Assembly (NCBI RefSeq): GCF_000005505.3
Contig: NC_016133.3
Location: 16,058,001-16,122,000, forward strand
Length of the DNA stretch: 64,000 bases
Direction: 5' to 3'
Source of the DNA: Brachypodium distachyon
Taxonomy: Eukaryota > Streptophyta > Magnoliopsida > Poales > Poaceae
The translations under genes were made by a program, and so were the position numbers. Positions 49,252-60,900 of the stretch are shown here, in pieces (the first letter of the stretch is position 1; every line of letters begins with the position of its first letter). The notes under the pieces are model-generated. The model was not told the origin of the DNA. It searched no databases and saw only the letters and a list, made by a program, of their open reading frames with translations.

Positions 49252-49420
49252 TGTACATCGTCACACGCTCATTACATTACACACTTCAAGCAAAGCAAAG
49301 GAAGCCGCTTCTTCCTCCTCCTCCTCACATCTTATTCAGTTATTCGTCAGGAAGAAGAAGAAGAAGAAAAAAGAGTGCTATATTCCTCTCTGCAGAGTTA
49401 GTTCCAGCGGTTCGACGGCC

Positions 49421-49901
49421 ATGAGCTACCAGCAGGGTACGTGCTACTCTGTTTCTGAAGCAACCGCAGGCTGCGCCAAGATCTGCAATTCTTCGAGTTC
49501 GATGTTAATTAATGTTTCTTTTGGTTTGTGCAGGATACCCGCCCCAGGGCCACCAGCAGCAGCAGCAGGAGGCCTACGTGGCGCCGCCGCCGCCGCCGGC
49601 CGGCTACCCAATGGAGAAGGACGACCAGCTGCAGCAGTCGTACCCCGCCGGCGCCGGAGCCGAAACCACGACCCGCGGCCACCACCACCACCACCACCAC
49701 CATGGCGGTCACCACGGCAACGGCGGAGGCGGCGGCGGCTTCCTGAGAGGATGGTGAGCTAGCTATTCTTCTTTTTCCATTAATTCTGAATCCACACCCT
49801 GTATTCTCCAGGCATCAGGATCCCCTGACATTGTTTGCTTCTTTTTTTGTTGCAGCTGCGCTGCGCTCTGCTGCTGCTGCCTCCTCGACGCCTGCTTCTG
49901 A
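49421..49901 (+). CDS. CYSTM family micro-protein, copy 3
   Basis: Exons 49421-49436, 49534-49753 and 49856-49901 give 93 residues, the longest of the four. After MSYQQG come YPPQGHQQQQQEAY, VAPPPPPAGYP, a charged MEKDDQLQQSYP stretch, then a long His/Gly linker (eight His in a row, HHGN, six Gly) and the constant CCAALCCCCLLDACF end. Intron positions and phases are identical to copies 1 and 2. The His/Gly linker next to the Cys cluster could bind metal; that is inference from composition. Confidence 0.88.
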
Positions 49902-50299
49902 GTTCCGAGATTGCGTCCATCGCGATCCTGGCATGCATGATGAGTAGCTTAGCTACGCGCCTATGTGCAGTGCAGTTATCTTGATCATTTGTTTGTGGGT
50001 TACTTCTCTATGTATCGAGGGAGTGTGTATACTAGTAGCTCAGCACATTTTGTTATGTGTGATGGTGGTGGTGGTATTTTTTTTTTCCCGTTCTGTATGA
50101 TTCGAAATGGACGTACGTGTGCGACTCATCCGGTGGCTTATTCGCCTTGCTCGCCACTTCCCTTGTTGAATTCAAGATGATGGTGCCTTTGTTGTGAATA
50201 CAGAATTTGTGAAATCTTTAGATCTCTGTGTTCTTCTCTGTTAATTTTTGAAAGCCCCAGATCTGTGTTGGAATGGAAGTTTTTCGAATTTCTATAAGT

Positions 50300-50393
50300 T
50301 ACTACCTGTTGACCTCCGATTTAAAATAAGTGTCGCAAATTTGAACTATGCTTAGTTCAAAACTGAGACACTTATTTTAGATCGGAGGGTGTA
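50300..50393. mobile_element. Short Stowaway-like MITE
   Basis: TACTACCTGTTGACCTCCGATTTAAAATAAGTGTC is mirrored by GAGACACTTATTTTAGATCGGAGGGTGTA. Confidence 0.75.
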
Positions 50394-51886
50394 CGTATTC
50401 TAGATTCTTAAAATTTGAAATTTTATCAACAAGTTGGTTTCAAATTTGAAAGTTCAACAAAAATTTACTAAAAGTTCTTTTTGATTTTTGGGAGTAGATC
50501 TGATAATCTGATAGTTCTTTTGAAAACAAAAAATTGAAAGTTGCAGCCTTGAATTTCTTCTAAAAATTTGAAGGTTGGGTAAAATGGAAGTTGAGAAAAC
50601 AAACACTGAAAACTGAACAAATTAGAAGTTGAAAAACCAAACAGTACTTTCAGGAAAAAGTGAAAGTCAAAAATTGAAATGTCTTAAAAATGTATATGTT
50701 TCTTTGCGAATTTTGAAAGTTTTGGTATTTCAAAAAAACATTTGCTCTCTGATAGACAGATTTTAAGTCGACACAATAATTGCTCACTGAAAGCTTGCGG
50801 GAGAAGGACGTAGGCCTAGAAATGGGAAAAGAGGACAACATGTATGTCCCAAAAAAGGAAAATAGTCTAGCCCAGTCGGAAAGCGACCACAGAGGATACT
50901 TGTTGCGGTCGTATTCCCCCTCCCCATCCCTGAGAGAAACGGGTTTAGCTGACAAGGAATCATGTCTTTTTAATTCTAATTTTGTTAATCCCAATAAACC
51001 TGTAAGCCTCAAATTAGGAGATATAGCTCCGTCCACTATCTTTGATTACCTTAAAAAAATTGAATTCAAAATTTGATTAAAATATCTCGTCAAGTGAATA
51101 TCCGGTATTTTTCGATTTCCTGGTTGCCGCAATCCACCCCCATATCCCTTTCTAGGAAAAAGGGTATTTGGTACTCCGTATCAAAAACCTTGAATGGAAC
51201 AATTATGCTACATCCAAGTCGTTTGATTTTTAGTTAGGGCTCAGTCAATTTTTCAGCCGTTGGATTTGGTTTTTGTGTTTTGATATTCAGAACAAACGAC
51301 GGAGAATTGGGAGTAAGGATGGCATCTAGATACTAATCTGACTATTCTGGTACGTCGATTAAGATTTAAGACTTTTGTTTAAAAATCAAGACAACTAAGT
51401 CTCCACTAGATTAGTGCTGCACTAAGACAAGAAAACATGGAGTCCGTCAGAAAACCTTTATTACTTACAAGTTACGACGACTTCTTTACCGCTATGCTGC
51501 CGCCACCGTCGCCATGACCTCGCAAAAGAGTATCTCTTTTTTGGGGTCGCAAAAGAGTACAATTCATCGGTGCCCGTCTGAAAAGAAAACCCCAACGCGG
51601 ATGAGAACCACGTCGAAGAAATAGATGGCTTAGGGTATACCAATTGATTGTGAGACGGTAATGGTGTCGATTCCGAGATTTCGTGACTCCTGTCTTTTGT
51701 GCTAAGGTTAATCCTCGTTATCCTTGATCATCATGTTAGGTTTGACCGTTGACTTTAGAGAAGCAAAAAACCAAAAGCAACCCGTTGCCACTTGTCCACT
51801 CAAGAGACGACACGAGCCATATATCCACGCGCCGACAACGAGAGCCCATGGGCTGGATCAAGGCAACGCGGATAAGCAATCTTTTG

Positions 51887-51954
51887 CCGCGTCGGCAATC
51901 AGCGACTCAGCGTAGCGTCCGTGTGTAGTACAGAGAAAAATCCTCTACTATAAA
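51887..51954 (+). promoter_or_regulatory. Promoter of CYSTM copy 4: CCGCGT box and TATA
   Basis: CCGCGT at 51887-51892 (within TGCCGCGTCGGCA) and TATAAA at 51949-51954, about 136 bp before the ATG. Other CGCG cores lie at about 51828 and 51866. The motif is a variant of the ACGCGT of the other copies. Confidence 0.4.
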
Positions 51955-52089
51955 ATAGACACCAGACGCTCAAGTTCTCAACGCAGTCCTGCTCCTCCAT
52001 CCCCGTTTTCAGAGAATCTTGATCCAAAGACATCACAGTAGTTCTGTTCCGCACGATCTTCTGCACAGAGTAATTAGTCTCGATCGACC

Positions 52090-52456
52090 ATGAGTTACCA
52101 GCAAGGTTCTTCCCCCGCAGGCGCAGCAGGATACCCGGCTGCACGCCAGCAGCAGCAGCAGCAAGCCTACGTGGCGCCGCCGCCGCCGCCCGGCTACCCA
52201 CAGGTGCAGGACGAGCAGCAGCAGTACCCAGCCGGCGCCGGCGCCGGCGCCGAGACCACCAGCCGCGGCCATCACCATCACCACCACGGCGGCGGCGGCG
52301 GCTTCTGGAAAGGATGGTAAGCTCTACTTCTTCTTATTCTGAATTCTCTCCACTCTGCACTCTGATTCTTTGAACAGCAAAGTTTAATTGCTTCCTTTTT
52401 GTTGCTGCAGCTGCGCGGCGCTCTGCTGCTGCTGCCTCCTCGACGCCTGCTTCTGA
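52090..52456 (+). CDS. CYSTM family micro-protein, copy 4, with first intron lost or exonised
   Basis: Two exons only (52090-52316, 52411-52456), 90 residues. Where the other copies have intron 1 (after MSYQQ plus the first base of Gly), this copy has 24 in-frame bases (52106-52129) that begin GT and end CAG and add eight residues (SSPAGAAG) to the protein. The remainder is typical: YPAARQQQQQQAY, VAPPPPPGYPQVQDEQQQYP, GAGAGAE repeats, a GHHHHHHGGGGG linker and CCAALCCCCLLDACF. The start context differs slightly (ATGAGTTACCAGCAAG). Intron 2 is conserved in place and phase. Confidence 0.87.
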
Positions 52457-52740
52457 TTTGATCGAGCTTGTCCGATGCTCGTCTCGTGATCATGGAGCGC
52501 TTACATTACATTACATACACGCGCTCTGATCACTGGGCTGAGCAGGGAGGAGGTGTTCATCATGCACGGTTGATTGATTTGCTTTCGAGCCTGGAATGCC
52601 CATGCCGTGTACCTGATCATTCTTTTTTTTTCTCCTCTCTGGTGGCGTGTTCTGCTCTTGTTGCATGGTTTCTTCCTTGTGTATTGTAAAGTTTGTTGCT
52701 GCTTAAGCAACATTTTGTATGTATGCGCATGTATGTTATG

Positions 52741-52813
52741 TACTTCCTCCTTGTCATGTATGTTAAGTTGTGCTAAACCCGTGTCAATAAATATGGAACA
52801 GAGGGAGGGAGTA
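52741..52813. mobile_element. Short Stowaway-like MITE, degenerate
   Basis: TACTTCCTCCTTGTCATGTATG at the left and ATATGGAACAGAGGGAGGGAGTA at the right, with weak arm pairing. It lies 31 bp from the next MITE. Confidence 0.5.
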
Positions 52814-52843
52814 TACTTTTCACGCGATCTTTTGTGCGTCATG

Positions 52844-52958
52844 TACTCCCTCCGTCCCATATTAAGTGCTGAAATATGTATGTATCTAAACGTTTTTTGG
52901 ATATAGATACATGCATATTTGAATAAATTTAAGTCACTTAATATGAAGCAGAGTGATT
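52844..52958. mobile_element. Stowaway-like MITE
   Basis: TACTCCCTCCGTCCCATATTAAGTGCTG at the left; decayed right end (AAGTCACTTAATATGAAGCAGAGTGATTA), with the usual ATAGATACATGCATATTTGA interior. Confidence 0.8.
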
Positions 52959-53118
52959 ATATTTTCGTATAATATATGGACAGTTAAATCACATTTTGAA
53001 TTATACTATATGGCCGTTGAATGTGTTGCTGGATGCGACGCTGCACCCGGCCCAATTCAAGCTCTACATTAAACTGCATAACATAAATCTTACTACATTC
53101 TGTGACATAACACCAGAA

Positions 53119-53358
53119 TTAGATGATCTGGTCACCAACATGGCAAAAGACTAAGGTTTCGACTGTTAGATGATATGATCTGCCATTGACTTCGATGATA
53201 CCCTCGCCAGCTTCATGGCTCGGATTGGTCATTGCCTTGGCCTCCACTTCCAGAGACTCCGGAAGGTTGATTTTCAGCCACTGCTCGACAAGATTAGGTG
53301 CCGGCTGGCTGGATGGAAGTGCAAGAACTTGCTGAGTCATCACCATGGCGAAATCCAT
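53119..53358 (-). CDS. Unrecognised small ORF
   Basis: 79 residues with even composition (for example NLVEQWLKINLPESLEVEAKA and GIIEVNGRSYHLTVETLVF). It looks more protein-like than other spacer ORFs but matches no family I know. No clear exon partners were found. It may be a gene fragment or chance. Confidence 0.2.
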   Translation of the reverse strand: MDFAMVMTQQVLALPSSQPAPNLVEQWLKINLPESLEVEAKAMTNPSHEAGEGIIEVNGRSYHLTVETLVFCHVGDQII

Positions 53359-54474
53359 CCTATCTCTCTATCAAGAGCAGGCCACCTAACACACCAAAGC
53401 TCCAAAAAGTCCGAATCAAACTCAAAAGCAAGAGACCAATTAACTGGCCTAACCAGCAACAGATAAACACAGGACTTCAAATATGAGAGGGGATACAGGA
53501 CCAACACAATTTTCCATCTGAATCTTCAGTGGTCATGCATAGTACGCTTTGTATTCAGAGTTGTTGACATGTCGCCGTTACCAGGATCTGATTGTCTGAA
53601 ATCTCAACTTGCCTCAGAGTGCATGGCTGCGTCGTCAATACCCTGATGAGACATTCTTCTGCTTGATGTACTTCCATCTCAATCATATGAAGTCATCACT
53701 CACCAACAGGACTCAATACATACAAAAGAATTCTACATCTTTGCCACGCTGAGTCGTTGCATCTCACTGGGGGCGCCCATGTTCGTGTTCATGTTGATAT
53801 CTGAGTTAGTGGTCTTTCCTCCACCGAGATTGCTCCGTTGTTTGCTACTGAATCATTTAATTGCCACCCATTCTATGTGTTACATATCACGATTTTTTGA
53901 TTATGTTTGATTATGTTTTGAGGTAATTGCTTTTTCAAAGAAATATTCAGAGAGAATTCTTATTTAGTAAAAAATTGAAGAACATTTAAACAACTCAAGC
54001 ACAATTATATTTTTAATTCCGCGCATTTACCTAGTTTTAAAAAATAACTGTCTGATTTTTCTAATGGCAAATGTGTGGAAACTTCAATTTTCTGAAGAAT
54101 ATGTGGCGGACTGCCATTCCATCCATTATGTTTCAACCTTTTTTTTATGGAAAGTTTCAACCTTCGTTCCGATGCAAAACATGTGTTATTTGATGCAAAA
54201 TGGTGAAGAATACTGCAAAATGCAGCACCAAATTCTTCTCAAAGTTTTTAATCTATTTCTTGTCTTCGCACAAAAGTGAAACATGGAAGCTATTATAAAA
54301 GAAAAACATGTAAAAATTGGATTCAATAGCATGTTTTGTTTAATCTTATTATCCTATATGATTGCATACCACACGAACTTTCACGGAATCACCAAAAGAC
54401 CTTTCATTGCACCATAGGAAAACCATTCCTTTTTGCAAGTTGTTTGTGCCAATGGAAAATTTTCTACTCCCTCC

Positions 54475-54592
54475 GTCCAACAAAAGATGTCTCAAGTTTG
54501 TTAAAATTTGAATGTATCTAGACATGACTTAGTGTATAGATGCATTCAAAATTAGTCAAAGTTGAGACATCTTTTATTGGACGGAGGGAGTA
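54475..54592. mobile_element. Stowaway-like MITE
   Basis: TACTCCCTCCGTCCAACAAAAGATGTCTCAAG at the left and GAGACATCTTTTATTGGACGGAGGGAGTA at the right are nearly perfect inverted repeats. It lies about 320 bp beyond the receptor kinase stop. Confidence 0.9.
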
Positions 54593-54908
54593 CAAAATAT
54601 ATTGAGGCACACTTACGAAAAAAAATACTAATTACAATCGTACAAGTCAAACAAGAACCAAACAACCCGCATAGTAAAAGTTCCAAGGATTACAGTCTCC
54701 TTTTGTTTCCAAAAAATCCTTTGAAACAAAGAGGCCAGTCGTCTTCATGTTTATGAAAGAAAAACACACCAGTCTTTTTCAACTGAGCAGAAAAATTAAT
54801 AAAATATGAGTACATCCATTCCAGTTATCACAACGAAATGAGGAACGATGTTCAGAAGTACAGGATCCGGGTTGTGATCTCAAACCAGAATCAGCAGGGC
54901 ACAAGCAT

Positions 54909-57900
54909 TCACCTCGCCCCACCGATCTCACCGCTAGAACAAGCCGACAGAGCCAGCGGGGAGGTGTCCCTGTGGAGCCCGGGCTTGTTGCTTGAGCTCG
55001 AAGGTGCACTGACTCGGCTTCCTGAAGACTGTTGAACTGAATACCCGGAAGAAGAGTAGCCAGTGCTCGAGATCTTGAGCTGCCAATCAGGGACGTATCT
55101 AGGCCTCATAGCTGTATCCACGTCGGTCATCTCGATATCTTCTGTGAGCATGGACACGACCTTCGACATCTGCGGGCGTTGCTGTGGCATGCCCATCGTG
55201 CAAAGAAGAGCAACATTGATAACTCGCGCTGCCTCTTGCTCATCAAATTCTGCAAGTCTAGCATCTAGCAGTTCAAGTGTCTGTTTGCTCTCGTGTAGAC
55301 GCCAGACCTGCAAGCCAAAGTTAGGTTAATAAAGTTAAGCTGAGTTTGGTATTGAGGTGGATTTTGTCTGAAGGCCAAATCAGTTTCTCCATTGATTGAC
55401 TAGAAACATATACAAGAGCTTACATGGGCCTTGGGCCTGACTAGACTATAGGAAAATATAAAGCTAAATACATACAAAGGAAATACTCTAATACTCTTAA
55501 TAACACACACACACACAACTCAAGGTGGATCTGAAACATTGAGTTTGAGAATATGGAGTTTGTGTTGTTCTCTAGTTTGAGCTTTGTTGAAGAAATCTGC
55601 CACCTGAAGCTCCGATGGACATATTGGAGACCGATGTGTTTGGTTAGCTCATGTTTGACAGGATCATTAGCAATCTGAATCGCTGCAGTGCTGTCACCAT
55701 GGTTTTTAAAGCGTCCAGGCGCTCTAAGGCGTCGGGGAGGGGGCTCAACGCCTAGGCGCTCAAAGGGCGGCGAGGCGACGCCTTAGTCATTTTTGCAATG
55801 CGCTGGGGGAACTGTTGAATATGGCCCATGCTGGCCCAACTGAACAAAGGGTTTTCTTCCTTCTCCCTCTCCCGTGCTCCCCACGCACTGCAGCCGCCAC
55901 GCCACAGACCACCAAATCCATGAGCACTCAAGGGAGGGACGGTGGAGCAAGATCTTGGCCGGAGAGGGGAAGGGCCCGCGGAGGAGGATGGGATCTGGCG
56001 GGAGCTCCTCTCTCTCTTTTCCCTCGATTTATACCACTGCTGTGTTTCCCTCTCTCTCCCCACTCTGTTTGCCCCCCAATTTCTCCCGCCGATTTCTGTT
56101 TCCCGCTCGACCTTCTATCGACAGCGTCCAGAAACGAGCGAAGCGGCGATTTCAGCGCCTAGGCGACGCCCCTGGACGCTTTAGTTCGAATTCTAAGGCG
56201 AGAACGACGCCTTGACGTCGCTGGGCGCTTCGACGCCTAGGCGACGCTTTGAAAACCATGGCTGTCACAAAGAAGTGATGTTGGTGCATCACATGAAACA
56301 CCAAGATCAGCCAGTAACCAACGAAGCCAAAGGATCTCTGATTTAGTCCCAAAGTCCAACACCCAAGGAGCGCTAACACTTGACACAGAACATGATGAAG
56401 CATGACTACTAATAGATCCATTCAACGATGCTTGCAACTGATTCAATTGGGTCTGAGGATTGCTAAGTTGGTTCTGAAACTGAGTCAATTGAGTTGCAAA
56501 ACATTGCAAACTGATGGGGGCTGAAATGGGAACAACAACATCAGCTCTATGACACAAGGAAGGACAAGGACCAAGCAGACCGTCAGAATTCATGATGTGC
56601 AGCCAGTAATGAAAAATGCGGACCGACACGGCAGCACCAGTAGCCAACTTCTTATCCAAACAAATCAGCCCACAAGTAAAGACCTGCTTCTCTGCTCGTA
56701 ACCAGCACACATACTGCAGGAACGAGCTCACTCCAATTCTGCAGCAATCAAAGGCAAACAGCAGCACATAATCTACCTTATACTTGTGTAGGAACAGATC
56801 AAACTGCAGGAAATCCTACCCCTCCTGTATCTGCCACACAAGAATTGGAAGGATGTACAGAACAGAGCAGGCCAACAGCAGGAAGAGGAAGCCAGTGGAG
56901 ACGGAGGTTCAGCAAAACAGCAGCAAACCAATCGGAGGCAGGGGAGACGGAGACGACCAAGTCCGACCTGGACTCAAGCGGTCGAGGAAACAGCAGCCGG
57001 CATGGCGGTGGCCAACGGGACTAGAAACGAGGTCGGCGGCGTGACGGGAGACGGCAGCCAGCAACTCGCCGGCGGATGCAGCGGCGGCAGACATGAAGGG
57101 GAAGCTACGGAGATGGCCTAACGCTCTGCTACCATGTCTGAAGGCCAAATCAGTTTCTCCATTGATTGACTAGAAACATATACAAGAGATTACATGGGCC
57201 TTGGGCCTGACTAGACTATAGGAAAATATAAAGCATAAATGCATACAAAGGAAATACTCTAATACTCTTAACAGATTTGATGATGTAGTTTTTTCAACCA
57301 GCTTTTGCCTAGGCTAACAATTTTTTTTCCTACTTTATGTGTATTTTTTCACAGTATAAAATAAGTTCAGCAACCGTAGACTGAGCCTTAGTACACTACA
57401 CAAATAATACTCCCTCCGTTCCTAAATACTTGTCGTGGTTTTAGCGCAAATTTGTACTAAAACCATGACAAGTATTTAGAAACGGAGGGAGTAGAAGATA
57501 ATTTTTGTTTAAGTCAGATACGTATAGCAAAACTCACCCATCCAAGAAGATATTTCTCATCTTCCTCAAGACTGTCATCGAAATTCAGCCGTCCAGCAAT
57601 GATCTCCAACACCACGATGCCAAATGCGAAAACATCAGCCTTTTCTGTCAGGTGGCCCATCATGGCATACTCAGGCGCGAGATAACCACTAGAACCATAG
57701 CATGGTAAGTGTCTGATTAAATTTTAGTTATGAAGGTGCACAAGACTAATTAAGAAGGTCAGGAGATGTTCTTACAGTGTGCCAGCAACTCCTGTGCTAA
57801 CATGAGTCATGCTGTCCTTGTAATGCCTAGCCAGCCCGAAGTCAGAGATCTTAGGGTTGAGATCAGCATCCAACAACACATTGCTGGCTTTGATGTCCCT

Positions 57901-60900
57901 GTGCACTATACGCATGCTGGACTCCTCATGGAGATATGCTAGACCCCTTGCAATGCCTACACATATCTCAAAACGTGTTCTCCAGTCGAGGTTCAGTTCC
58001 GTCTTGCCTGCATTTTCACCGAAGCTTTAGACACCTGGAAAGTTATAATGGTGCCAGTTGAGGTGGCTAATGACAACTTGAAGTACCGAAGATTGCTCGA
58101 TCGAGGCTCCCATTTTCCAGGTACTCGTACACCAAAAGTGGTGCCTTACTGCCAATGCAACAACCGTGCAACTTCACAAGGTTTCGGTGCTGAACTGCAG
58201 ATATGGTGGCAATTTCTGTCATGAACTCCTTTTTCCCTTGATGAGATGTAGGAGACAGCTGTTTTACAGCTACCATTCTCCCATCATGTAGCTCACCCTA
58301 TACGCAAAAGATACAGCTCGTGATTTCAGCATGAAACAAGTATATACTATATTTAGTAGATCATGAACAGTACAAATCTTCAATGAATTTTAGAACCAAA
58401 CAAGCATAATTGATACTCCCTCCGTTCCATAATTCTTGTCGAAATCTTACATGTATCTAGACACTTTTTAGGAACAGATACATCCATTTTTGGGCAAATT
58501 TGAGACAAGAATTATGGAACGGAGGGAGTATAAGTTCAAAAATTCTTAGGGAGTATAAGTTAAAAAATTCAACTGGAACTGGAACTGACCATGTAAACAA
58601 GTCCATATCCCCCTTTTCCGAGAATGTTACTAGGACTAAAATTTCCGGTAGCTGATTTTATTTCACCATAACTGAAGACGTTAGGCCGCCCAACTATACT
58701 GAACAGCTCTATAAAACACCACATCAATAAAACAAGAAGGAAGCACCTGTCAATTTCTCCCCATGATTACCCCAACAATGTTAGTGTTTGTGTTACCTTC
58801 CATTTCCACCTCTAACCTCCTCCTTTTCTGTCTCCAGGCAAAAGTCCCCACGAGTGCCAGAAGGCCTAAAACTGCAACACAAACTCCAACTCCAACAACC
58901 AAACCTGTTTTACTGGCTGTGCTGTTTTTCTGTGGACCAGGATCCCCTTCATTATTGCTACCTACAGTAGGAGTAAGATAGAAAATAGAGTTTATAAGAT
59001 GATTTATGGGACTAATTGAATTGTGATAAGCATAAGTAACAATACCATAAGAAGATACACTTAATGCTGAGATAGCTGGCCCGTAGTGCCCCTGCTTAGG
59101 AACACAACAGGTGCCCTTTCCAGCCCAAAAGAGACGAATCTCAATGAAATTATTCGTAATTTGAACAATATATAACTTCGGAACAACAGTGTAAGATTTT
59201 CCATTTGCTTGTTTCTTTATATCAAAATCCTTTTCTTTAAGTTCTCCCTGCATGCACCAGGCAAGACAACAAAAGATATAAAAATCCAAGGAAGAGAAAG
59301 GAAATGTTGTAGAATCAGTTTAGTTGATAAAACAAATGGGAATCATTCCCACGATTTTATGTACTATTAAGATGTTATCATTCTCTGGTATATGCACGAA
59401 TAAACCACCTGAATGTATATATTGAAAATCCTCTTCCCCACACTTCTCCATGTCTGATCATCTGGGAAAAAGATCTCAGAAAATTGAAGTAAAACATTGT
59501 AATTGCCATTCTTAAGCCCAATGCCGTAGTATCTCAATGAAGAGGGTGACATTCTAGCTGTCTGAAATAGTTCAGAATCAAGTGTGTTGGTAAACCGGTT
59601 CGAAGTGTCTATTATGTAAGTCGCATCATTGGTATCAATGAATTTCCCAGTGTTGCTAACACCCCATCTAGATGAGTTCATAACGTAGTATGATGCACCC
59701 TGAAGACTGGCATCATCAGGATCGTAAATGGAGTTGTCTGCGGCTCTGATGGGTGTCTCACCACCAGAGTCTACCGCGAAGGAGGAATCTGCAAGTTAAC
59801 ATCAACATAGAAGTGATACAGATTTTAGTATTGTCCAGGGAAGATGCTGCTAAGGATGAAGAGATAAGGGCTCACAAGATGGAGAGCCACTAAGACATGG
59901 AGTATCACGCTGAAGGCAATTTAGTCCTGGAGGCAAAATACTGACAAAGTAGATAGCTCAACCTTCAATGACATAGTTAAATTACGAGTTGCGGTATTCC
60001 ATATGTAGATTAAAAAAGATAAATGATCTAAGAAAAAAATACCTGCTGTTGGAGCTATCTATTATGAAGTTGTTCCACACCAAATTCCTAAAAGAAAACC
60101 AATGCAGACAGTTTGGTCACAAAATGCTATGTTCAGCATGCAAGTCTATAGTTTCACAGTTCAGACTCCGAAATGAAAATGTAACATAAATGCATTGATT
60201 TTGTGTGTAATTATTAAAAAACCTACACTTTTGAATTGTTTGTGTTCACCCACGATGGAAATCTTCCAGAGAGCATATTGTATGAAAGGTCTCTACAATA
60301 AAAATATTAAGGCATATTCATTAAAACAATGAAGAAAGAGAATAACCAAGATCCTCCACATATAAACAAAAACCAATCATTCATCTTCCATGGCGTGGTG
60401 CGCATACATCCTGTCAGCATGAAATAGAATAAAACAGACCAACAGACCTCTTGGAACAAAGGAAGAAAATAGATCTTTTTACTTGATAGAAGAAAACATC
60501 TTACATGGTACGAAGTGAAGGGCTTTTTGTATCCGGTAGGCTCCCAGAGAGGTTATTGCTCCCAAGAAAACTGGTCTCGATGAACCTTAGTTTTTGAAAA
60601 TTGAAATCCTTAAAATAGGACTAATAGAAGAACTAGATTCTATCCAGATATCCTTACAGAAATGTGAGAGAACTCAGGTTCAGAAGAATTGAAGAAACTT
60701 CGCCTGTGATGCTGTTAAAACTTAAGTTCCTGATTCAGCCGGAAACATATAAAGATCGTTACACACAAACACTTTCCTCCCAAGTCCCAACTAAACAATT
60801 AGGTTTAAAACAATTCCCAGTAATGTTAAATTCGTAAAAAACATCCAATATTTTCTTACAGATAATTAAGTTGTGCAAATTTCGAGAAGTCCACTGAAGT

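Larger units (their letters stand above)
46456..49420. other. Intergenic region between DUF247 and CYSTM copy 3
   Basis: No convincing gene. There is a GC-richer patch (47800-48180) with only short ORFs in several frames, a minus-strand TATGGTATCAGATTC near 48220 that resembles a retroelement primer site without LTRs, and a foldback element at 48464-48892. Confidence 0.5.
49902..52089. other. Intergenic region between CYSTM copies 3 and 4
   Basis: AT-rich and without a recognisable gene. A MITE lies at 50300-50393 and a Ser/Arg-rich 98-residue ORF without homology at 50780-51076. The copy 4 promoter is at its right end. Confidence 0.5.
52457..54908. other. Intergenic region between CYSTM copy 4 and the receptor kinase
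   Basis: Contains three MITEs and one small unplaced ORF (53119-53358). Otherwise AT-rich with nothing recognised. Confidence 0.5.
55365..57273 (-). mobile_element. Copia-derived non-autonomous LTR retrotransposon in kinase intron 23
   Basis: Two near-identical LTRs (57135-57273 and 55365-55505, minus orientation, TGTTAAGAG to CCTTCAGACA) are bounded by a perfect 5-bp target duplication GATTT (55360-55364 and 57274-57278). Next to the 5' LTR is TGGTAGCAGAGC, a tRNA-Met-type primer-binding site. Inside, minus-strand pieces of Copia polyprotein survive ([23 protein letters not shown], then [19 protein letters not shown] and a remnant of the ADFFTKA end), interrupted by a nested element. Most of gag-pol is gone, so it would depend on a relative. 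It runs the same way as the host gene. Confidence 0.92.

Noticed and set aside
50780..51076. Possible organelle-derived insertion
   Set aside because: The sequence vaguely resembles organelle DNA in composition, but I could not match it to any plastid or mitochondrial gene.
55830..56215. ORFs of 80-115 residues inside the hAT-like element
   Set aside because: They are in a GC-rich filler between transposon ends and show no transposase motifs such as a BED finger or dimerisation block.
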